This document shows, in pieces, positions 44,782 through 55,102 of a stretch of DNA of 64,000 nt (positions within the stretch are counted from its first letter, which is position 1; every line of letters begins with the position of its first letter). Both the position numbers and the translations under genes were made by a program. The notes under the pieces are model-generated. The model saw only the letters and a list, made by a program, of their open reading frames with translations. It searched no databases and was not told the origin of the DNA. The stretch is taken from contig MPMI01000025.1 in NCBI GenBank assembly GCA_002238415.1, positions 25,132 to 89,131 on the forward strand, given 5' to 3'. The stretch comes from Desulfurellaceae bacterium bin18 (lineage in GTDB: Bacteria > Desulfobacterota > Binatia > Bin18).

Positions 44782-45972
44782 ATGCAGAGCTTTATTGATG
44801 GTCTAATTGCCAGCGGTGCATTTGGCGGGCTTCCTGCGGAGGCGGTCTACCCCGCCATGATGTTTCTGTTCGCCTCCCTGGTTGTCTTTGGCTTTGTTTT
44901 ACCTCTGGTGACGATTACCATCTGGCTTGAGCGGCGGGTCTGGTCGCGCATTCAGTCACGGGTTGGGCCGAATCGGGTTGGGCCTCAAGGCGTCCTGCAA
45001 GGGTTGGCTGATGGGGTGAAAAATATCCTGAAGGAAGACGTGGTTCCCGATGCCGCGGACCGTCCGCTGTTTGTGTTTGCACCCTATCTGCTGGTCTGGG
45101 GGTTTTTGGCGACCTTTGTCGTTATTCCGTTTAGCAGTGCGCTCGTTATTGCCGACCTCAACGTGGGAATTCTCTACATCGTGGCAATCGTTGCGCTCTC
45201 CGCCGTCGGCGTCCTCATGGCGGGCTGGGCATCGAATAATAAATGGTCCCTGCTGGGAGGTATTCGCTCTGCCGCCCAGGTCGTGAGTTATGAAATCCCC
45301 GCTGGACTGGCCTTGCTGCCCGTCGTGTTGCTTACCGGAACGTTGAGTACCCAAGGCATTATTCAAGCGCAAGGCTGGGCACCTTGGGACTGGTTCCTCT
45401 TCCATAGCCCGTTTACGTTTATTGCCGCCTTTGCTTTCTATATTTCCGCCCTTGCGGAAACCAACCGGACGCCTTTTGATATTCCAGAGGCGGAATCGGA
45501 ATTGGTGGCTGGATTTGCGACCGAGTACAGCGGCTTCCGGTTCGCGCTCTTCTTCTTGGCAGAATGGGGCAGCTTATACGTGACGGGTGCCATTATGGCC
45601 GTCTTATTTTTAGGTGGCTGGCAGATCCCGACTGGCTGGACAAATAACACAGTGGTGTTGAATATTGCGCAACTCACGGTCTTTTTCCTCAAAGCGTATT
45701 TCTGGGTTTTCTTGGCCATGTGGATACGTGCCACCCTGCCTCGTATCCGGGTGGATCAGATGATGTCGTTGTGTTGGAAGTATTTGGTGCCGCTTGGATT
45801 TGTGAATTTGGTTGGGACAGCGGTCTGGATGGTGATTTGGCCCGAGGGGAATGCGTTCGTACCATATCTTATGGTTGTCGGTACGCTGGCTCTTATTGTC
45901 ATTTTCTTTCGACGTGTCCTCTACCATTTACGTCGGGCTAAGCCGGAACTCTATTTTAATCCAGCAATCTAA
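44782..45972 (+). CDS. nuoH: NADH-quinone oxidoreductase subunit H
   Basis: 396 residues with about eight to nine membrane helices. The quinone-chamber loops VWSRIQSRVGPNRVGPQG and DIPEAESELVAGFATEYSG are intact, including the Glu-rich loop. The C-terminal part carries an extra helix compared with short forms. Confidence 0.95.
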   Translation: MQSFIDGLIASGAFGGLPAEAVYPAMMFLFASLVVFGFVLPLVTITIWLERRVWSRIQSRVGPNRVGPQGVLQGLADGVKNILKEDVVPDAADRPLFVFAPYLLVWGFLATFVVIPFSSALVIADLNVGILYIVAIVALSAVGVLMAGWASNNKWSLLGGIRSAAQVVSYEIPAGLALLPVVLLTGTLSTQGIIQAQGWAPWDWFLFHSPFTFIAAFAFYISALAETNRTPFDIPEAESELVAGFATEYSGFRFALFFLAEWGSLYVTGAIMAVLFLGGWQIPTGWTNNTVVLNIAQLTVFFLKAYFWVFLAMWIRATLPRIRVDQMMSLCWKYLVPLGFVNLVGTAVWMVIWPEGNAFVPYLMVVGTLALIVIFFRRVLYHLRRAKPELYFNPAI

Positions 45973-45995
45973 AGTGATTACTAGGGGAACGCTCT

Positions 45996-46577
45996 ATGGC
46001 GAGTAGTATGGGCCGATATCTGAAGCACGCGAAAGATGCGGTTGCCACGATTTTTGAAGGAATGAGTGTTACCATGTCTCACTTCGTCCGTAAGCCATAT
46101 ACTATTCAGTACCCTGACCGGACGGCGGTCCGCGTTCAAGATACGCTGCCCCTGCGCTATCGCGGCATTCTTGAAGTTGACTTGGAGATTTGCACTGGCT
46201 GTTTGGCGTGCGAGCGGGCGTGTCCGATTGACTGTATTGTGATTGACGCGCCAAAGGACAAAGTGACTCGGGCGATGCTCCTCAGTCGTTTTGATATCGA
46301 CATCGCCAAATGTATGTACTGCGGCCTGTGTAGCGAGGTCTGTCCCACCGGATCGATTCATCATACGACCGAGTTTGAAGGGGCGGACTACTCACTGGAG
46401 AGCATGATCCGTCGTTTCGTGAAGGACCCCGTATTGGCGTATAAGGCGAAGAAGGGGGAGGAGACAGATCCGTTGATTGCGCCGATCTTGGACCGTGGCA
46501 TGGAATTTCTTGCAGAATGGGCGGAGCCCATTGATATGAAGAAATATAAAAAAGAGCAAGAAGAGGCCGCCCCATAA
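45996..46577 (+). CDS. nuoI: NADH-quinone oxidoreductase subunit I
   Basis: 193 residues. Two 4Fe-4S motifs: CTGCLACERACPIDC and CMYCGLCSEVCPTGS. These hold clusters N6a and N6b, which lead electrons towards N2. The N-terminal amphipathic helix anchors the subunit to the membrane arm. Confidence 0.95.
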   Translation: MASSMGRYLKHAKDAVATIFEGMSVTMSHFVRKPYTIQYPDRTAVRVQDTLPLRYRGILEVDLEICTGCLACERACPIDCIVIDAPKDKVTRAMLLSRFDIDIAKCMYCGLCSEVCPTGSIHHTTEFEGADYSLESMIRRFVKDPVLAYKAKKGEETDPLIAPILDRGMEFLAEWAEPIDMKKYKKEQEEAAP

Positions 46578-46600
46578 GTTGCGGATGAGGAGATATCGCC

Positions 46601-47116
46601 ATGCCTTTGGAAGCGTTGGTTTTCTATCTGCTAGCCGCTTTGACTATCGGGTCGGCGCTCATCGTCGCGGGCTCTCACAACTTGGTGTATTCCGCCTTTG
46701 CGCTGTTGGGAACATTCATGGGGGTCGCCGGCTTGTACGCCCTGTTAGCCGCTGACTTTGTCGCGGTGATTCAGGTCATGCTCTACATCGGTGGCATTCT
46801 CGTGCTCATCCTTTTTGCGGTAATGCTCACCCATCGGATCGCCGATGTCGAGGTCTCGAATCGTACGGTCGGACGTATTCCCGCGGCGTTGATTCTTGGC
46901 ATTGTTGGGACAGTCATGGGAGTCTGTATTGGGGCGGCTGAATGGGTACAGCATGCTGAACCGGTGGTCGAGCCGACGACGTCCGGTATTGGAGAGGCTT
47001 TCCTTGGGCCGTATATCTTGCCATTCGAGCTCGCTTCAGTCGTGTTGCTCGTGGCGTTGATTGGAGCGGTTGTCGTATCACGGAAGGAACTGCGTGGGCC
47101 CATGGTCGACGGATGA
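46601..47116 (+). CDS. nuoJ: NADH-quinone oxidoreductase subunit J
   Basis: 171 residues with five membrane helices; FVAVIQVMLYIGGILVLILF contains the conserved pi-bulge helix. The stop overlaps the longest nuoK frame by ATGA. The gene lies in the usual place. Confidence 0.94.
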   Translation: MPLEALVFYLLAALTIGSALIVAGSHNLVYSAFALLGTFMGVAGLYALLAADFVAVIQVMLYIGGILVLILFAVMLTHRIADVEVSNRTVGRIPAALILGIVGTVMGVCIGAAEWVQHAEPVVEPTTSGIGEAFLGPYILPFELASVVLLVALIGAVVVSRKELRGPMVDG

Positions 47117-47211
47117 TGGCTGAGTCAAGGTTCTGCGCGCTCCCTCGACGGCCTCCCTTGATTTTTTTCATCCTCCCATTTAAGACGGGACAACCTTCCT
47201 CAACACTACGA

Positions 47212-47541
47212 ATGATTATGGATGGACTACTGCTCGATATAGGGCTACGGCACTTCCTGTTTGTCAGTCTGGCTGTTTTTGTGCTTGGCCTCTATTGTGT
47301 CCTAACCCGGAAGAATGCCATCGGGATTCTTCTGGGCGTGGAGTTGATTCTGAACTCCGCAAACATCAACTATATTGCCTTTTCACATTTTTCTTCCGGC
47401 AATTACGATGGCCAGGTGTTTGCGATTTTCGTGATTATGCTCGCCGCTGCCGAAGCGGTGATTGGTTTGGCTATTGTGCTCGGGATATACCAGAATTTTT
47501 CGTCGATCGATATCGAAGCCGTCGATAGTTTGCAAGGCTAG
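47212..47541 (+). CDS. nuoK: NADH-quinone oxidoreductase subunit K
   Basis: 109 residues with three membrane helices. GILLGVELILNSANINYIAF contains the conserved membrane Glu; MLAAAEAVIGLAIVLGIY holds the second. ATG 47212 gives the normal length. A longer frame from 47113 would overlap nuoJ by four bases and add 33 residues, part of them hydrophobic; this cannot be excluded because no clear ribosome site marks 47212. Confidence 0.9.
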   Translation: MIMDGLLLDIGLRHFLFVSLAVFVLGLYCVLTRKNAIGILLGVELILNSANINYIAFSHFSSGNYDGQVFAIFVIMLAAAEAVIGLAIVLGIYQNFSSIDIEAVDSLQG

Positions 47542-47544
47542 TCT

Positions 47545-49716
47545 ATGGATCACCCGCTTCTCGTCTCCTACCTGCGCTGGATCGTCCTCCTTCCCCTGCT
47601 CGGAGCCGTTATCAATGGTGTTTTTGGGGCGAAGATCCAGGAGCGCTTTGGGAAGAATGGAATCAGCATCGTTGCCTGCGCGGCTGTTGGCCTTGCCTTT
47701 ATCCTTGCGCTACGTGCCTTCTTTCAGCTCGCCAGCGTAGCGCCCGAAGAACGTTATCTGCTCGATACGCTCCTGCGTTGGATACACATCGGTTCTCTTC
47801 AGGTCGATATTGCTTTCGCTGTCGATCCACTATCCGCCATGATGATCCTGATCGTTACTGGCATTGGCGGCCTGATCCATCTGTATTCGATCGGCTATAT
47901 GCATGATGACGAAGCGTACTGGCGCTTTTTCGCCTACCTCAATCTTTTTACCGCGGCGATGTTGACCTTGGTGCTGGCCGATAATCTCGTGTTGATGTTT
48001 GTAGGCTGGGAAGGCGTCGGGCTGTGCTCATATGGACTGATTGGATTCTGGTATAAGGAACATGCGAACACCACTGCTGGAAACAAGGCTTTTATCGTCA
48101 ACCGGATTGGTGACGCAGGCTTCACGCTGGGTATTTTTATTATTTTCTGGAGTCTCTTTGAAGCGGGACACGGCACGACCGCGGTCTTTCGTGACCTGGG
48201 CCAGCTGGTTCATCACCTAGAAGGTCAGCTGGTCTGGGGCATCCCGGCGGCAACGCTCGCGGCGCTGTGTCTTTTTGTCGGGGCGACTGGGAAGTCCGCC
48301 CAAATTCCCCTCTATGTGTGGTTGCCGGATGCGATGGCCGGGCCGACTCCGGTGAGTGCTTTGATCCATGCTGCGACCATGGTGACCGCCGGCGTATATA
48401 TGATGGCTCGGATGCACTTTCTCTTTTCCATGTCGCCGGTTGCGCTCGGCGTGGTGGCGACAGTTGGAGCCCTCACCGCGCTCGTTGCGGCAACCATCGG
48501 CCTCGCCCAGTTCGATATTAAGAAGGTGCTCGCGTATTCAACTGTCAGTCAGCTCGGCTATATGGTACTTGGCGTCGGCGTGGGCGCGTATGGCGCCGCT
48601 GTTTTTCATCTGATGACGCATGCCTTTTTTAAGGCCTGCCTGTTTCTTGGCTCGGGAAGCGTGATTCATGCGATGGGCGATGAGCAGGATATGCGCAAGA
48701 TGGGCGGCCTCAGAGAGAAAATGCCGCTCACCTTTTGGACATTTTTGATCTCCACTATTGCTATTGCGGGTATCCCGCCACTGGCTGGATTTTTTTCAAA
48801 AGACGAAATTCTGTGGCTGACGTTTTCCGGTGGACATCCGCTCCTATGGTTGATCGGGTTCGCTGCTGCCGGGATGACCGCGTTTTATATGTTTCGTCAG
48901 GTCTTCATGGTGTTTTTTGGAGAGAATCGTGCGGATGAGCACACCAAAGAGCATTTGCACGAATCCCCTCCGGTGATGACGTACCCGTTAATTGTTCTGG
49001 CCGTGGGTGCGCTCTTTGCCGGTTTTCTCGGGGTGCCACCCGCCCTTGGCGGGAGTAATATCCTGGAACACTGGTTGGAGCCCGTCTTTGGCGGTGGCCA
49101 TACTGCCCATCACCATGTTGAGGTGATTGAGTATGTCCTGATGGCGGCTTCCGTTGGCATTGCGGCAGTCGGTATATTCCTCGCGTATCTGATTTACTAT
49201 CGGCAGTCCGTATCAGCTGACACGTTTACTGCGGTCGGAGGCGGTGTCCCGTACCAAGCCGTATTTAATAAATACTATATTGACGAACTCTACCATGCGA
49301 CCGCCGTCCGAGGGACCCTGGCTGTCAGTTGGCTATGCTCCGCCTTTGATCGTAATGTCATCGACTCTATCGTCAATAACGTTGCCAAAGTCACCGGTGT
49401 GGTAGGCTGGGCGGTTGGGCGATTTGATCATTATATCATTGATGGGTTGGTGAACGGACTGGCCGATGTCACCTTTGGTATTGGCAATCGGTTGCGCCAA
49501 ATCCAGACCGGCAACCTCAGTATTTATCTGTATGTCATTGTTGGTGCGATTGCCGTCTCCCAATTTTTACCGCGCGTAGGGGCGGACATATTAGTCCCTG
49601 TCGTTATCGCGTTTCTCTCTCTGGTGATCGTGGTCGGAATAGCGCTGTGGCTCTCCACCAGACGAATCCAGTGGCGTCTGATGTTTACAAAAGAGGGAGT
49701 CTCGGAGCTCCGGTGA
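47545..49716 (+). CDS. nuoL: NADH-quinone oxidoreductase subunit L
   Basis: 723 residues, antiporter-like proton channel subunit with about 16 membrane helices. The Lys/His-rich channel signature lies in ATGKSAQIPLYVWLPDAMAG and TPVSALIHAATMVTAGVYM. The C-terminal region contains the long lateral amphipathic helix. Starts three bases after nuoK ends. Confidence 0.95.
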   Translation: MDHPLLVSYLRWIVLLPLLGAVINGVFGAKIQERFGKNGISIVACAAVGLAFILALRAFFQLASVAPEERYLLDTLLRWIHIGSLQVDIAFAVDPLSAMMILIVTGIGGLIHLYSIGYMHDDEAYWRFFAYLNLFTAAMLTLVLADNLVLMFVGWEGVGLCSYGLIGFWYKEHANTTAGNKAFIVNRIGDAGFTLGIFIIFWSLFEAGHGTTAVFRDLGQLVHHLEGQLVWGIPAATLAALCLFVGATGKSAQIPLYVWLPDAMAGPTPVSALIHAATMVTAGVYMMARMHFLFSMSPVALGVVATVGALTALVAATIGLAQFDIKKVLAYSTVSQLGYMVLGVGVGAYGAAVFHLMTHAFFKACLFLGSGSVIHAMGDEQDMRKMGGLREKMPLTFWTFLISTIAIAGIPPLAGFFSKDEILWLTFSGGHPLLWLIGFAAAGMTAFYMFRQVFMVFFGENRADEHTKEHLHESPPVMTYPLIVLAVGALFAGFLGVPPALGGSNILEHWLEPVFGGGHTAHHHVEVIEYVLMAASVGIAAVGIFLAYLIYYRQSVSADTFTAVGGGVPYQAVFNKYYIDELYHATAVRGTLAVSWLCSAFDRNVIDSIVNNVAKVTGVVGWAVGRFDHYIIDGLVNGLADVTFGIGNRLRQIQTGNLSIYLYVIVGAIAVSQFLPRVGADILVPVVIAFLSLVIVVGIALWLSTRRIQWRLMFTKEGVSELR

Positions 49717-49766
49717 ACCAGACCTTTTATCAAGCCCATTGTGTGGATGTGCGGTAAGGAGCCGTT

Positions 49767-51338
49767 ATGGAGTCCTCTATTCTCACCTTAATGATTTTCT
49801 TTCCTCTGGCCGGCATGGTCACCGTCTTCTGCCTGCCGAGTCAAGCAAAAGATCTCATTCGATGGACTGCTTTTGCTTTTACCCTGCCGGCCTTCTTTTT
49901 GGGAATCTGGCTCTACCTGAACTTTGATACCACGACCACAGCGCTTCAGTTTGTTGTGAATGTCCCGTGGATTGAATCATTTAATATCCGCTACTTTGTT
50001 GGAGTCGATGGAGTCAGCATATCCATGATCTTGCTGACCGCCGTTCTGTGTCCTATCTGCATTCTCGCCTCGTGGAATATTGAGCGGGCCGAGAAGGGCT
50101 ATTTCGCCCTGTTCCTGCTGTTGGATACGGCCATGACGGGTGTTTTTTGCGCCATGGACTTCTTCTTGTTTTTCATATTCTGGGAGTTGATGCTGCTGCC
50201 GATGTATTTCCTGATTGGCATATGGGGTGGGCCGCGGCGTGAATATGCGGCAATTAAATTTTTTCTGTATACCATGCTCGGCAGTGCGCTGATGTTGGTC
50301 TGTATGCTGGTCTTCTACTTTCAAGCCGGGGCTGTCGAAGGTGTCGGCTACACTTTTGACCTGACCCAACTCCCCGCCGTGGCGCAGCACTTTCAGACCG
50401 AGCCGCTCTTGCTTGGCTTTTCTTTGCCACAAATCATGTGGCTCGCGCTCTTTATCAACTTTGCCGTGAAAATTCCGGCTTTCCCCTTCCACACCTGGCT
50501 GCCGGACGCCCACGTCGAAGCGCCAACCGCGATCTCCGTTATTCTGGCAGGGGTCCTCCTGAAAATGGGAACGTATGGGATTCTACGAGTGAATTATCCC
50601 CTGCTCCCGGCAGAAACCTTCTTTTTTGCGCCGTACTGTTTGGCTGCCTTGGGAGCATGGAATATCGTCTACGGGGCCTTCTGCGCCTTAGCCCAGTGTT
50701 TTACTGAGCCCAAGGATCTGAAAAAGCTCGTAGCCTATTCCAGTATCAGCCACATGGGGTATGTCATGTTGGGCATGGCATCGTTTACTCCACAAGGGAT
50801 TAATGGTGCGGTCTTACAGATGTTCAATCACGGCACGATTACCGCCATGCTCTTCCTCATCGTCGGAGTAATCTATGATCGGGCCCACCATAGGCGTATT
50901 GACGGGTTTGGCGGCTTAGCTTCGGTGATGCCAGTCTATACCGGCGTGATGGGGCTCGCTTTTTTTGCCGCCATGGGACTCCCTGGTTTATCGGCCTTTA
51001 TTTCCGAAGTCCTGTGTCTCCTCGGTGCCTGGCACACGCATAAAATTCCGACCTTGCTTGGCGCTCTGACCGTAATCATTACAGCGAGTTACCTGCTCTG
51101 GACGATCCAACAAATGTTTCTCGGAAAACCACGTGAGGAGTATGCAGACATGCACCTCTCAGAAATCAATACGAGAGAGCTGTGTATGTTGGTCCCGCTT
51201 GGGGCTATTGTTGTAATCCTGGGATTTTATCCGCACGCCGTTCTGGACCTGCTCGACGTCTCGCTCCAGGGGCTCAACGAGGTCGTGCTGTCGGCAAGCA
51301 CGAATAGTTCTGATGCTGCGGCAGTTGCGCTGCGCTAG
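49767..51338 (+). CDS. nuoM: NADH-quinone oxidoreductase subunit M
   Basis: 523 residues with about 14 membrane helices. FFIFWELMLLPMYFLIGIWG carries the key Glu, and AVKIPAFPFHTWLPDAHVEA with PTAISVILAGVLLKMGTYG the Lys/His pair. Proton-pumping subunit of the membrane arm. Confidence 0.95.
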   Translation: MESSILTLMIFFPLAGMVTVFCLPSQAKDLIRWTAFAFTLPAFFLGIWLYLNFDTTTTALQFVVNVPWIESFNIRYFVGVDGVSISMILLTAVLCPICILASWNIERAEKGYFALFLLLDTAMTGVFCAMDFFLFFIFWELMLLPMYFLIGIWGGPRREYAAIKFFLYTMLGSALMLVCMLVFYFQAGAVEGVGYTFDLTQLPAVAQHFQTEPLLLGFSLPQIMWLALFINFAVKIPAFPFHTWLPDAHVEAPTAISVILAGVLLKMGTYGILRVNYPLLPAETFFFAPYCLAALGAWNIVYGAFCALAQCFTEPKDLKKLVAYSSISHMGYVMLGMASFTPQGINGAVLQMFNHGTITAMLFLIVGVIYDRAHHRRIDGFGGLASVMPVYTGVMGLAFFAAMGLPGLSAFISEVLCLLGAWHTHKIPTLLGALTVIITASYLLWTIQQMFLGKPREEYADMHLSEINTRELCMLVPLGAIVVILGFYPHAVLDLLDVSLQGLNEVVLSASTNSSDAAAVALR

Positions 51339-51365
51339 CGTATTGAACGAGAGAGAAAGCATGCC

Positions 51366-52880
51366 ATGAACCTCGGCAGTATTGAAAGCCTGGCATATCT
51401 CTACCCTGAAGGGATTCTTGTTCTCTCCATTCTGGCGATTTTTCTTGTTGACCTGTGTGTGGAGGATAAAGAGCGGCTCGGCAATATTGCCCTGGTTGGA
51501 GCCGCTCTGGCCCTAGTCTTTACTTCAGGCCTGTCCTTCTTTGGCGTCCGCTTTATCGAAGGATTACAAGGTGCCGGGGAGGGGTGGCTGTTTCATCGCA
51601 TGATTGCGCTGGATAGTTTTGCCATTTTTTTTAAAGTGATCCTTTCCCTGTCGGTAGTGGGGACCGTCTGGATGTCTCTTGGCTCACGGGAGATCAACGG
51701 GCCGAATCAGGGTGAATACTATGGGATTTTACTGGCGAGCGGGCTGGGCATGTTTTTCATGGCCTCGGCAACGAATCTGCTCCTGGCCTACCTGTCTTTA
51801 GAGTTCGTCAGTCTGACGTCGTATGTGCTCACAGGATATTTGACGCGAAATCGAAGATCTGGAGAAGCCGCGCTGAAATATCTCATTTACGGTGGTGTCG
51901 CCTCGGGGACCATGATCTATGGCATGAGTTGGATCTTTGGTTTGACCGGTAGCCTGGATTATGCGGAAATCAACGCGGCGCTGCTGCAAAATGCTCCGGA
52001 TCATCTCACGCTCTTCATCGCCCTTGTCCTCATGTTGGCTGGGTTCGGCTATAAAATTGCCGCGGTTCCCTTCCATATGTGGGCGCCCGATGTCTACCAC
52101 GGGGCTCCTATTCCGGTGACGGCTTTTCTTTCGGTCGGCTCAAAGGCGGCGGGTTTTGCTCTTCTCATGAGATTTTTCTATCCAGCGCTCTCTCAAAGTG
52201 GAGACGCCGGCATGTGGCAATTCGTCCCCGGCGTCGAGTGGCCACAACTCATGCTGATTGTGGCGATGGTGACCATGACGCTTGGGAACCTCGCCGCCCT
52301 AAACCAGCATAACGTGAAGCGTCTCTTAGCCTATTCCAGCATCGCTCACGCTGGCTACATCCTCATGGGATTTGTTGTGCTCAGCGACGAAGGGCTACGG
52401 GCGATGCTGTTCTACATCGTCGTCTATTATTTGATGAACCTCGGGGCGTTTATCGTCGTCATGGTTGTGGCGAATAATACTGGTCGCGAAGACCTAGAAG
52501 GCTTTCGTGGGCTGGCCTGGAGAGGGGGAGCTTTGCCTGCGGCAGCAATGGCAATTTTCCTCTTTTCGCTCACGGGCCTTCCCCCGCTTGCTGGCTTTAT
52601 TGGAAAATTCTACCTCTTTGCCGCGGTGGTGAAGGGCCAATTCTATTGGCTTGCCGTGGTTGGGATATTGAACAGTGTCGTGTCCCTCTACTATTATGCC
52701 CGCATTGTAAAGACGATGTTCCTAGATGAGCCATCTGATTTGGAAGGGGAGGTCGCTCTCGATCCACACAATGGCTCCTTATTGGCAATCTTGAGTGTGG
52801 CGACTGTTGTCCTCGGGGTGTATTGGGCACCCGTTTTCGATTTTGCCGACCGTTCGACACGTTTTTTCTTGGGCAGCTAA
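51366..52880 (+). CDS. nuoN: NADH-quinone oxidoreductase subunit N
   Basis: 504 residues with about 14 membrane helices. AYLSLEFVSLTSYVLTGYL, AAVPFHMWAPDVYHGAPIPV and LLAYSSIAHAGYILMGFVVL are family segments. It ends the operon. The nuo region lacks nuoE, nuoF and nuoG, so the NADH-dehydrogenase module is encoded elsewhere or replaced by another electron donor. Confidence 0.95.
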   Translation: MNLGSIESLAYLYPEGILVLSILAIFLVDLCVEDKERLGNIALVGAALALVFTSGLSFFGVRFIEGLQGAGEGWLFHRMIALDSFAIFFKVILSLSVVGTVWMSLGSREINGPNQGEYYGILLASGLGMFFMASATNLLLAYLSLEFVSLTSYVLTGYLTRNRRSGEAALKYLIYGGVASGTMIYGMSWIFGLTGSLDYAEINAALLQNAPDHLTLFIALVLMLAGFGYKIAAVPFHMWAPDVYHGAPIPVTAFLSVGSKAAGFALLMRFFYPALSQSGDAGMWQFVPGVEWPQLMLIVAMVTMTLGNLAALNQHNVKRLLAYSSIAHAGYILMGFVVLSDEGLRAMLFYIVVYYLMNLGAFIVVMVVANNTGREDLEGFRGLAWRGGALPAAAMAIFLFSLTGLPPLAGFIGKFYLFAAVVKGQFYWLAVVGILNSVVSLYYYARIVKTMFLDEPSDLEGEVALDPHNGSLLAILSVATVVLGVYWAPVFDFADRSTRFFLGS

Positions 52881-52998
52881 CGAACGAGGCTGCGTTGAAG
52901 CGGGAACAGGACTCGATTTGTCCGGCGTTTGACGGCATGTTAGGGTGGGGGAAGCGAGAACGTCGCAATCTCCACGTTGAACGGGAACTGAACCATGT

Positions 52999-53072
52999 CG
53001 GGGCGTAGCGCAGCCTGGTAGCGCACCTGCCTTGGGAGCAGGGGGTCGGCCGTTCAAATCGGCTCGCCCCGA
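52999..53072 (+). tRNA. tRNA-Pro (anticodon TGG)
   Basis: Acceptor CGGGGCG/CGCCCCG, D stem GCGC/GCGC, anticodon stem CCTGC/GCAGG with loop CTTGGGA, T arm GGCCG/CGGCT. Anticodon TGG. First of five tRNA genes before tig. Confidence 0.95.
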
Positions 53073-53129
53073 TACGATGTCATAGTCAGGAGGAAAAGCC
53101 CGATGCTCCTGACACGTGAGGCCTTGCGG

Positions 53130-53203
<74 letters not shown>

Positions 53204-53206
53204 TAG

Positions 53207-53280
53207 GGTGGGTGTAGCTCAGTTGGTAGAGCACTGGGTTGTGGTCCCAGGAGTCGAGGGTTCAAGTCCCTTCACCCACC
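53207..53280 (+). tRNA. tRNA-His (anticodon GTG)
   Basis: Acceptor GTGGGTG/CACCCAC plus the extra G-1 paired with C73 typical of tRNA-His; anticodon stem CTGGG/CCCAG with loop TTGTGGT. Anticodon GTG. It starts three bases after tRNA-Arg. Confidence 0.95.
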
Positions 53281-53372
53281 TGTTCTTTTCACTCCAGAGC
53301 GTAATATTCCCCTGAATCAGTGCGGTCATGGCTCCGGTTGCCATCACTAGGAATAGTGGTTATGGTGCCCGT

Positions 53373-53445
<73 letters not shown>

Positions 53446-53466
53446 TCACCCTTGGTGAGGACATAT

Positions 53467-53551
53467 GCGAGAGTGGCGAAATTGGCAGACGCGCTAGACT
53501 TAGGATCTAGTCCGCTTGAAGCGGATGGGGGTTCAAGTCCCCCCTCTCGCA
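53467..53551 (+). tRNA. tRNA-Leu (anticodon TAG)
   Basis: Acceptor GCGAGAG/CTCTCGC, anticodon stem CTAGA/TCTAG with loop CTTAGGA, long variable arm TCCGC-TTGA-GCGGA, T loop TTCAAGT. Anticodon TAG. Confidence 0.95.
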
Positions 53552-53602
53552 TGCGCGTCTTATCCGGGTGGTAGGAAGAGATCCGTAGTAGGTTATTGTT
53601 GT

Positions 53603-54925
53603 ATGAAGATTTCGATTGAGAGGTTGAGTTCGGTCCAGAAAAAAATTGCTTTCGAGATTCCTGCGGATCAAGTCCAAGCTGGACTGGAGAAGGCGTATCG
53701 AAGCTATCAAAACCGCGTTCGACTGAAAGGCTTTCGTGCTGGGCGGGTGCCAAGGCAGGTGCTCGAACGTCGCTTTGGAGAAGAGATTGCTGCGGAAGTG
53801 AGTTCCTCTCTGGTCGAGGAGTCGCTGACCAAAGCAATAGAGGAACATGAACTTGCCATTGTGACAAAGCCTCAAATTGTGACTGAGCGTTTGGTTGCGG
53901 GAAATCCTTTCTGTTATTCAGCCACTGTCGAGACGAAGCCTGAAGTCGCGAATGTTGAGTACGAGGGGATAGCGGTTGACAAAGTGATCTCGTCAGTAGC
54001 GGAGAAGGAGGTTGACGAGTCCTTAGCGCGACTTGCCGAATCTTTTGCCCAGCTTCATCCCGTAACGGATCGAGATCAGGCTGAGTCGGGAGATGTTGTT
54101 ACCCTGGACTACCGTGCCGTACAACAGGGGCGAGCCATTCCGGGGCTCGAAGGAAAGGGGCGATTGGTTGAGTTGGGCAAAGAGTCTTTCCTGCCTGGGT
54201 TTCAAGAGCAACTCATTGGCATCAAGAAAGGACAGACTGTTGAATTTTCGCTGCCATTACCCCAGGGGCCTCAAGAGACGGACTCCGATCAGCAGGAGGC
54301 CCTTTCGACCGCTACTTTCCGTGTCACCATACACGATATCGCTCAAAAGGAAGTGCCTCTTCTAGACGATGAATTTGCAAAAGACCACGGAGAGTGTGAT
54401 ACCCTCGAAGAATTGCGCGCCAAGATTCGGGAGAATCTAGAACAGATGGCGGAGCGAACAGCCGAGGGGCAGATGTATGACGCTGTGCTGAGCCAAATAC
54501 TCAATAAAAATCCCTTTGAGGTCCCTCCTGGCCTTATTCGTGAACAAGCGCAGCAGTTATTCGTTGAGTCGGGCATGCAGGGGCAGGGCAATGGCAGCTT
54601 TGATGACCCGACTATTCCTGAGGCTATACGTGAGGACTTCTCCCAGCGGGCAAAGCGGCAGATTGAGACGACGCTGCTTCTTGATGCACTCGTGGAGCAA
54701 CTCGGTATCTCAAGCACGGAGGATGAGGTTGATCTGAAGATTGAAGATTTTGGAGCGGCGAGTATCGAACAGCGACAGCAGATTGAGGCGTTCTACGCTG
54801 ATCCGACGAATCGTCAGATGCTGCAAGGGCGGCTGTGCAGAGAAAAGGCAATTCAGGCAGTTGTCGGGAAGGCCCATATTCGAGTGGTCCAAGAAGACGT
54901 TGCTGGGGCCGAGGAAAACGATTAG
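53603..54925 (+). CDS. tig: Trigger factor
   Basis: 440 residues. The N-terminal ribosome-binding domain contains KGFRAGRVPRQVLERRFG, where the usual GFRxGKxP signature has Arg in place of Lys. The FKBP-like prolyl isomerase domain follows (SGDVVTLDYRAVQQGRAIPG, GFQEQLIGIKKGQTVEF), then the helical C-terminal arms. It binds nascent chains at the exit tunnel. ATG 53603 gives the normal N-terminus; the upstream 29 codons lie inside tRNA-Leu. Confidence 0.95.
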   Translation: MKISIERLSSVQKKIAFEIPADQVQAGLEKAYRSYQNRVRLKGFRAGRVPRQVLERRFGEEIAAEVSSSLVEESLTKAIEEHELAIVTKPQIVTERLVAGNPFCYSATVETKPEVANVEYEGIAVDKVISSVAEKEVDESLARLAESFAQLHPVTDRDQAESGDVVTLDYRAVQQGRAIPGLEGKGRLVELGKESFLPGFQEQLIGIKKGQTVEFSLPLPQGPQETDSDQQEALSTATFRVTIHDIAQKEVPLLDDEFAKDHGECDTLEELRAKIRENLEQMAERTAEGQMYDAVLSQILNKNPFEVPPGLIREQAQQLFVESGMQGQGNGSFDDPTIPEAIREDFSQRAKRQIETTLLLDALVEQLGISSTEDEVDLKIEDFGAASIEQRQQIEAFYADPTNRQMLQGRLCREKAIQAVVGKAHIRVVQEDVAGAEEND

Positions 54926-55102
54926 TATGGGCTCTTTGTGAAGGACCTTTTTCGCTCCTCATGCGATTGGACTAACAGACGAATGCTCCTCTCTGTAACA
55001 CTATGTATCGGTCGGTTACCCAGTACGAATAGGTGAGCTAGCATGGATACTGTTTTTTCTTCCGAGCGAAGGGACGCTGCGCTAACCTGGAGCATGCATC
55101 CC

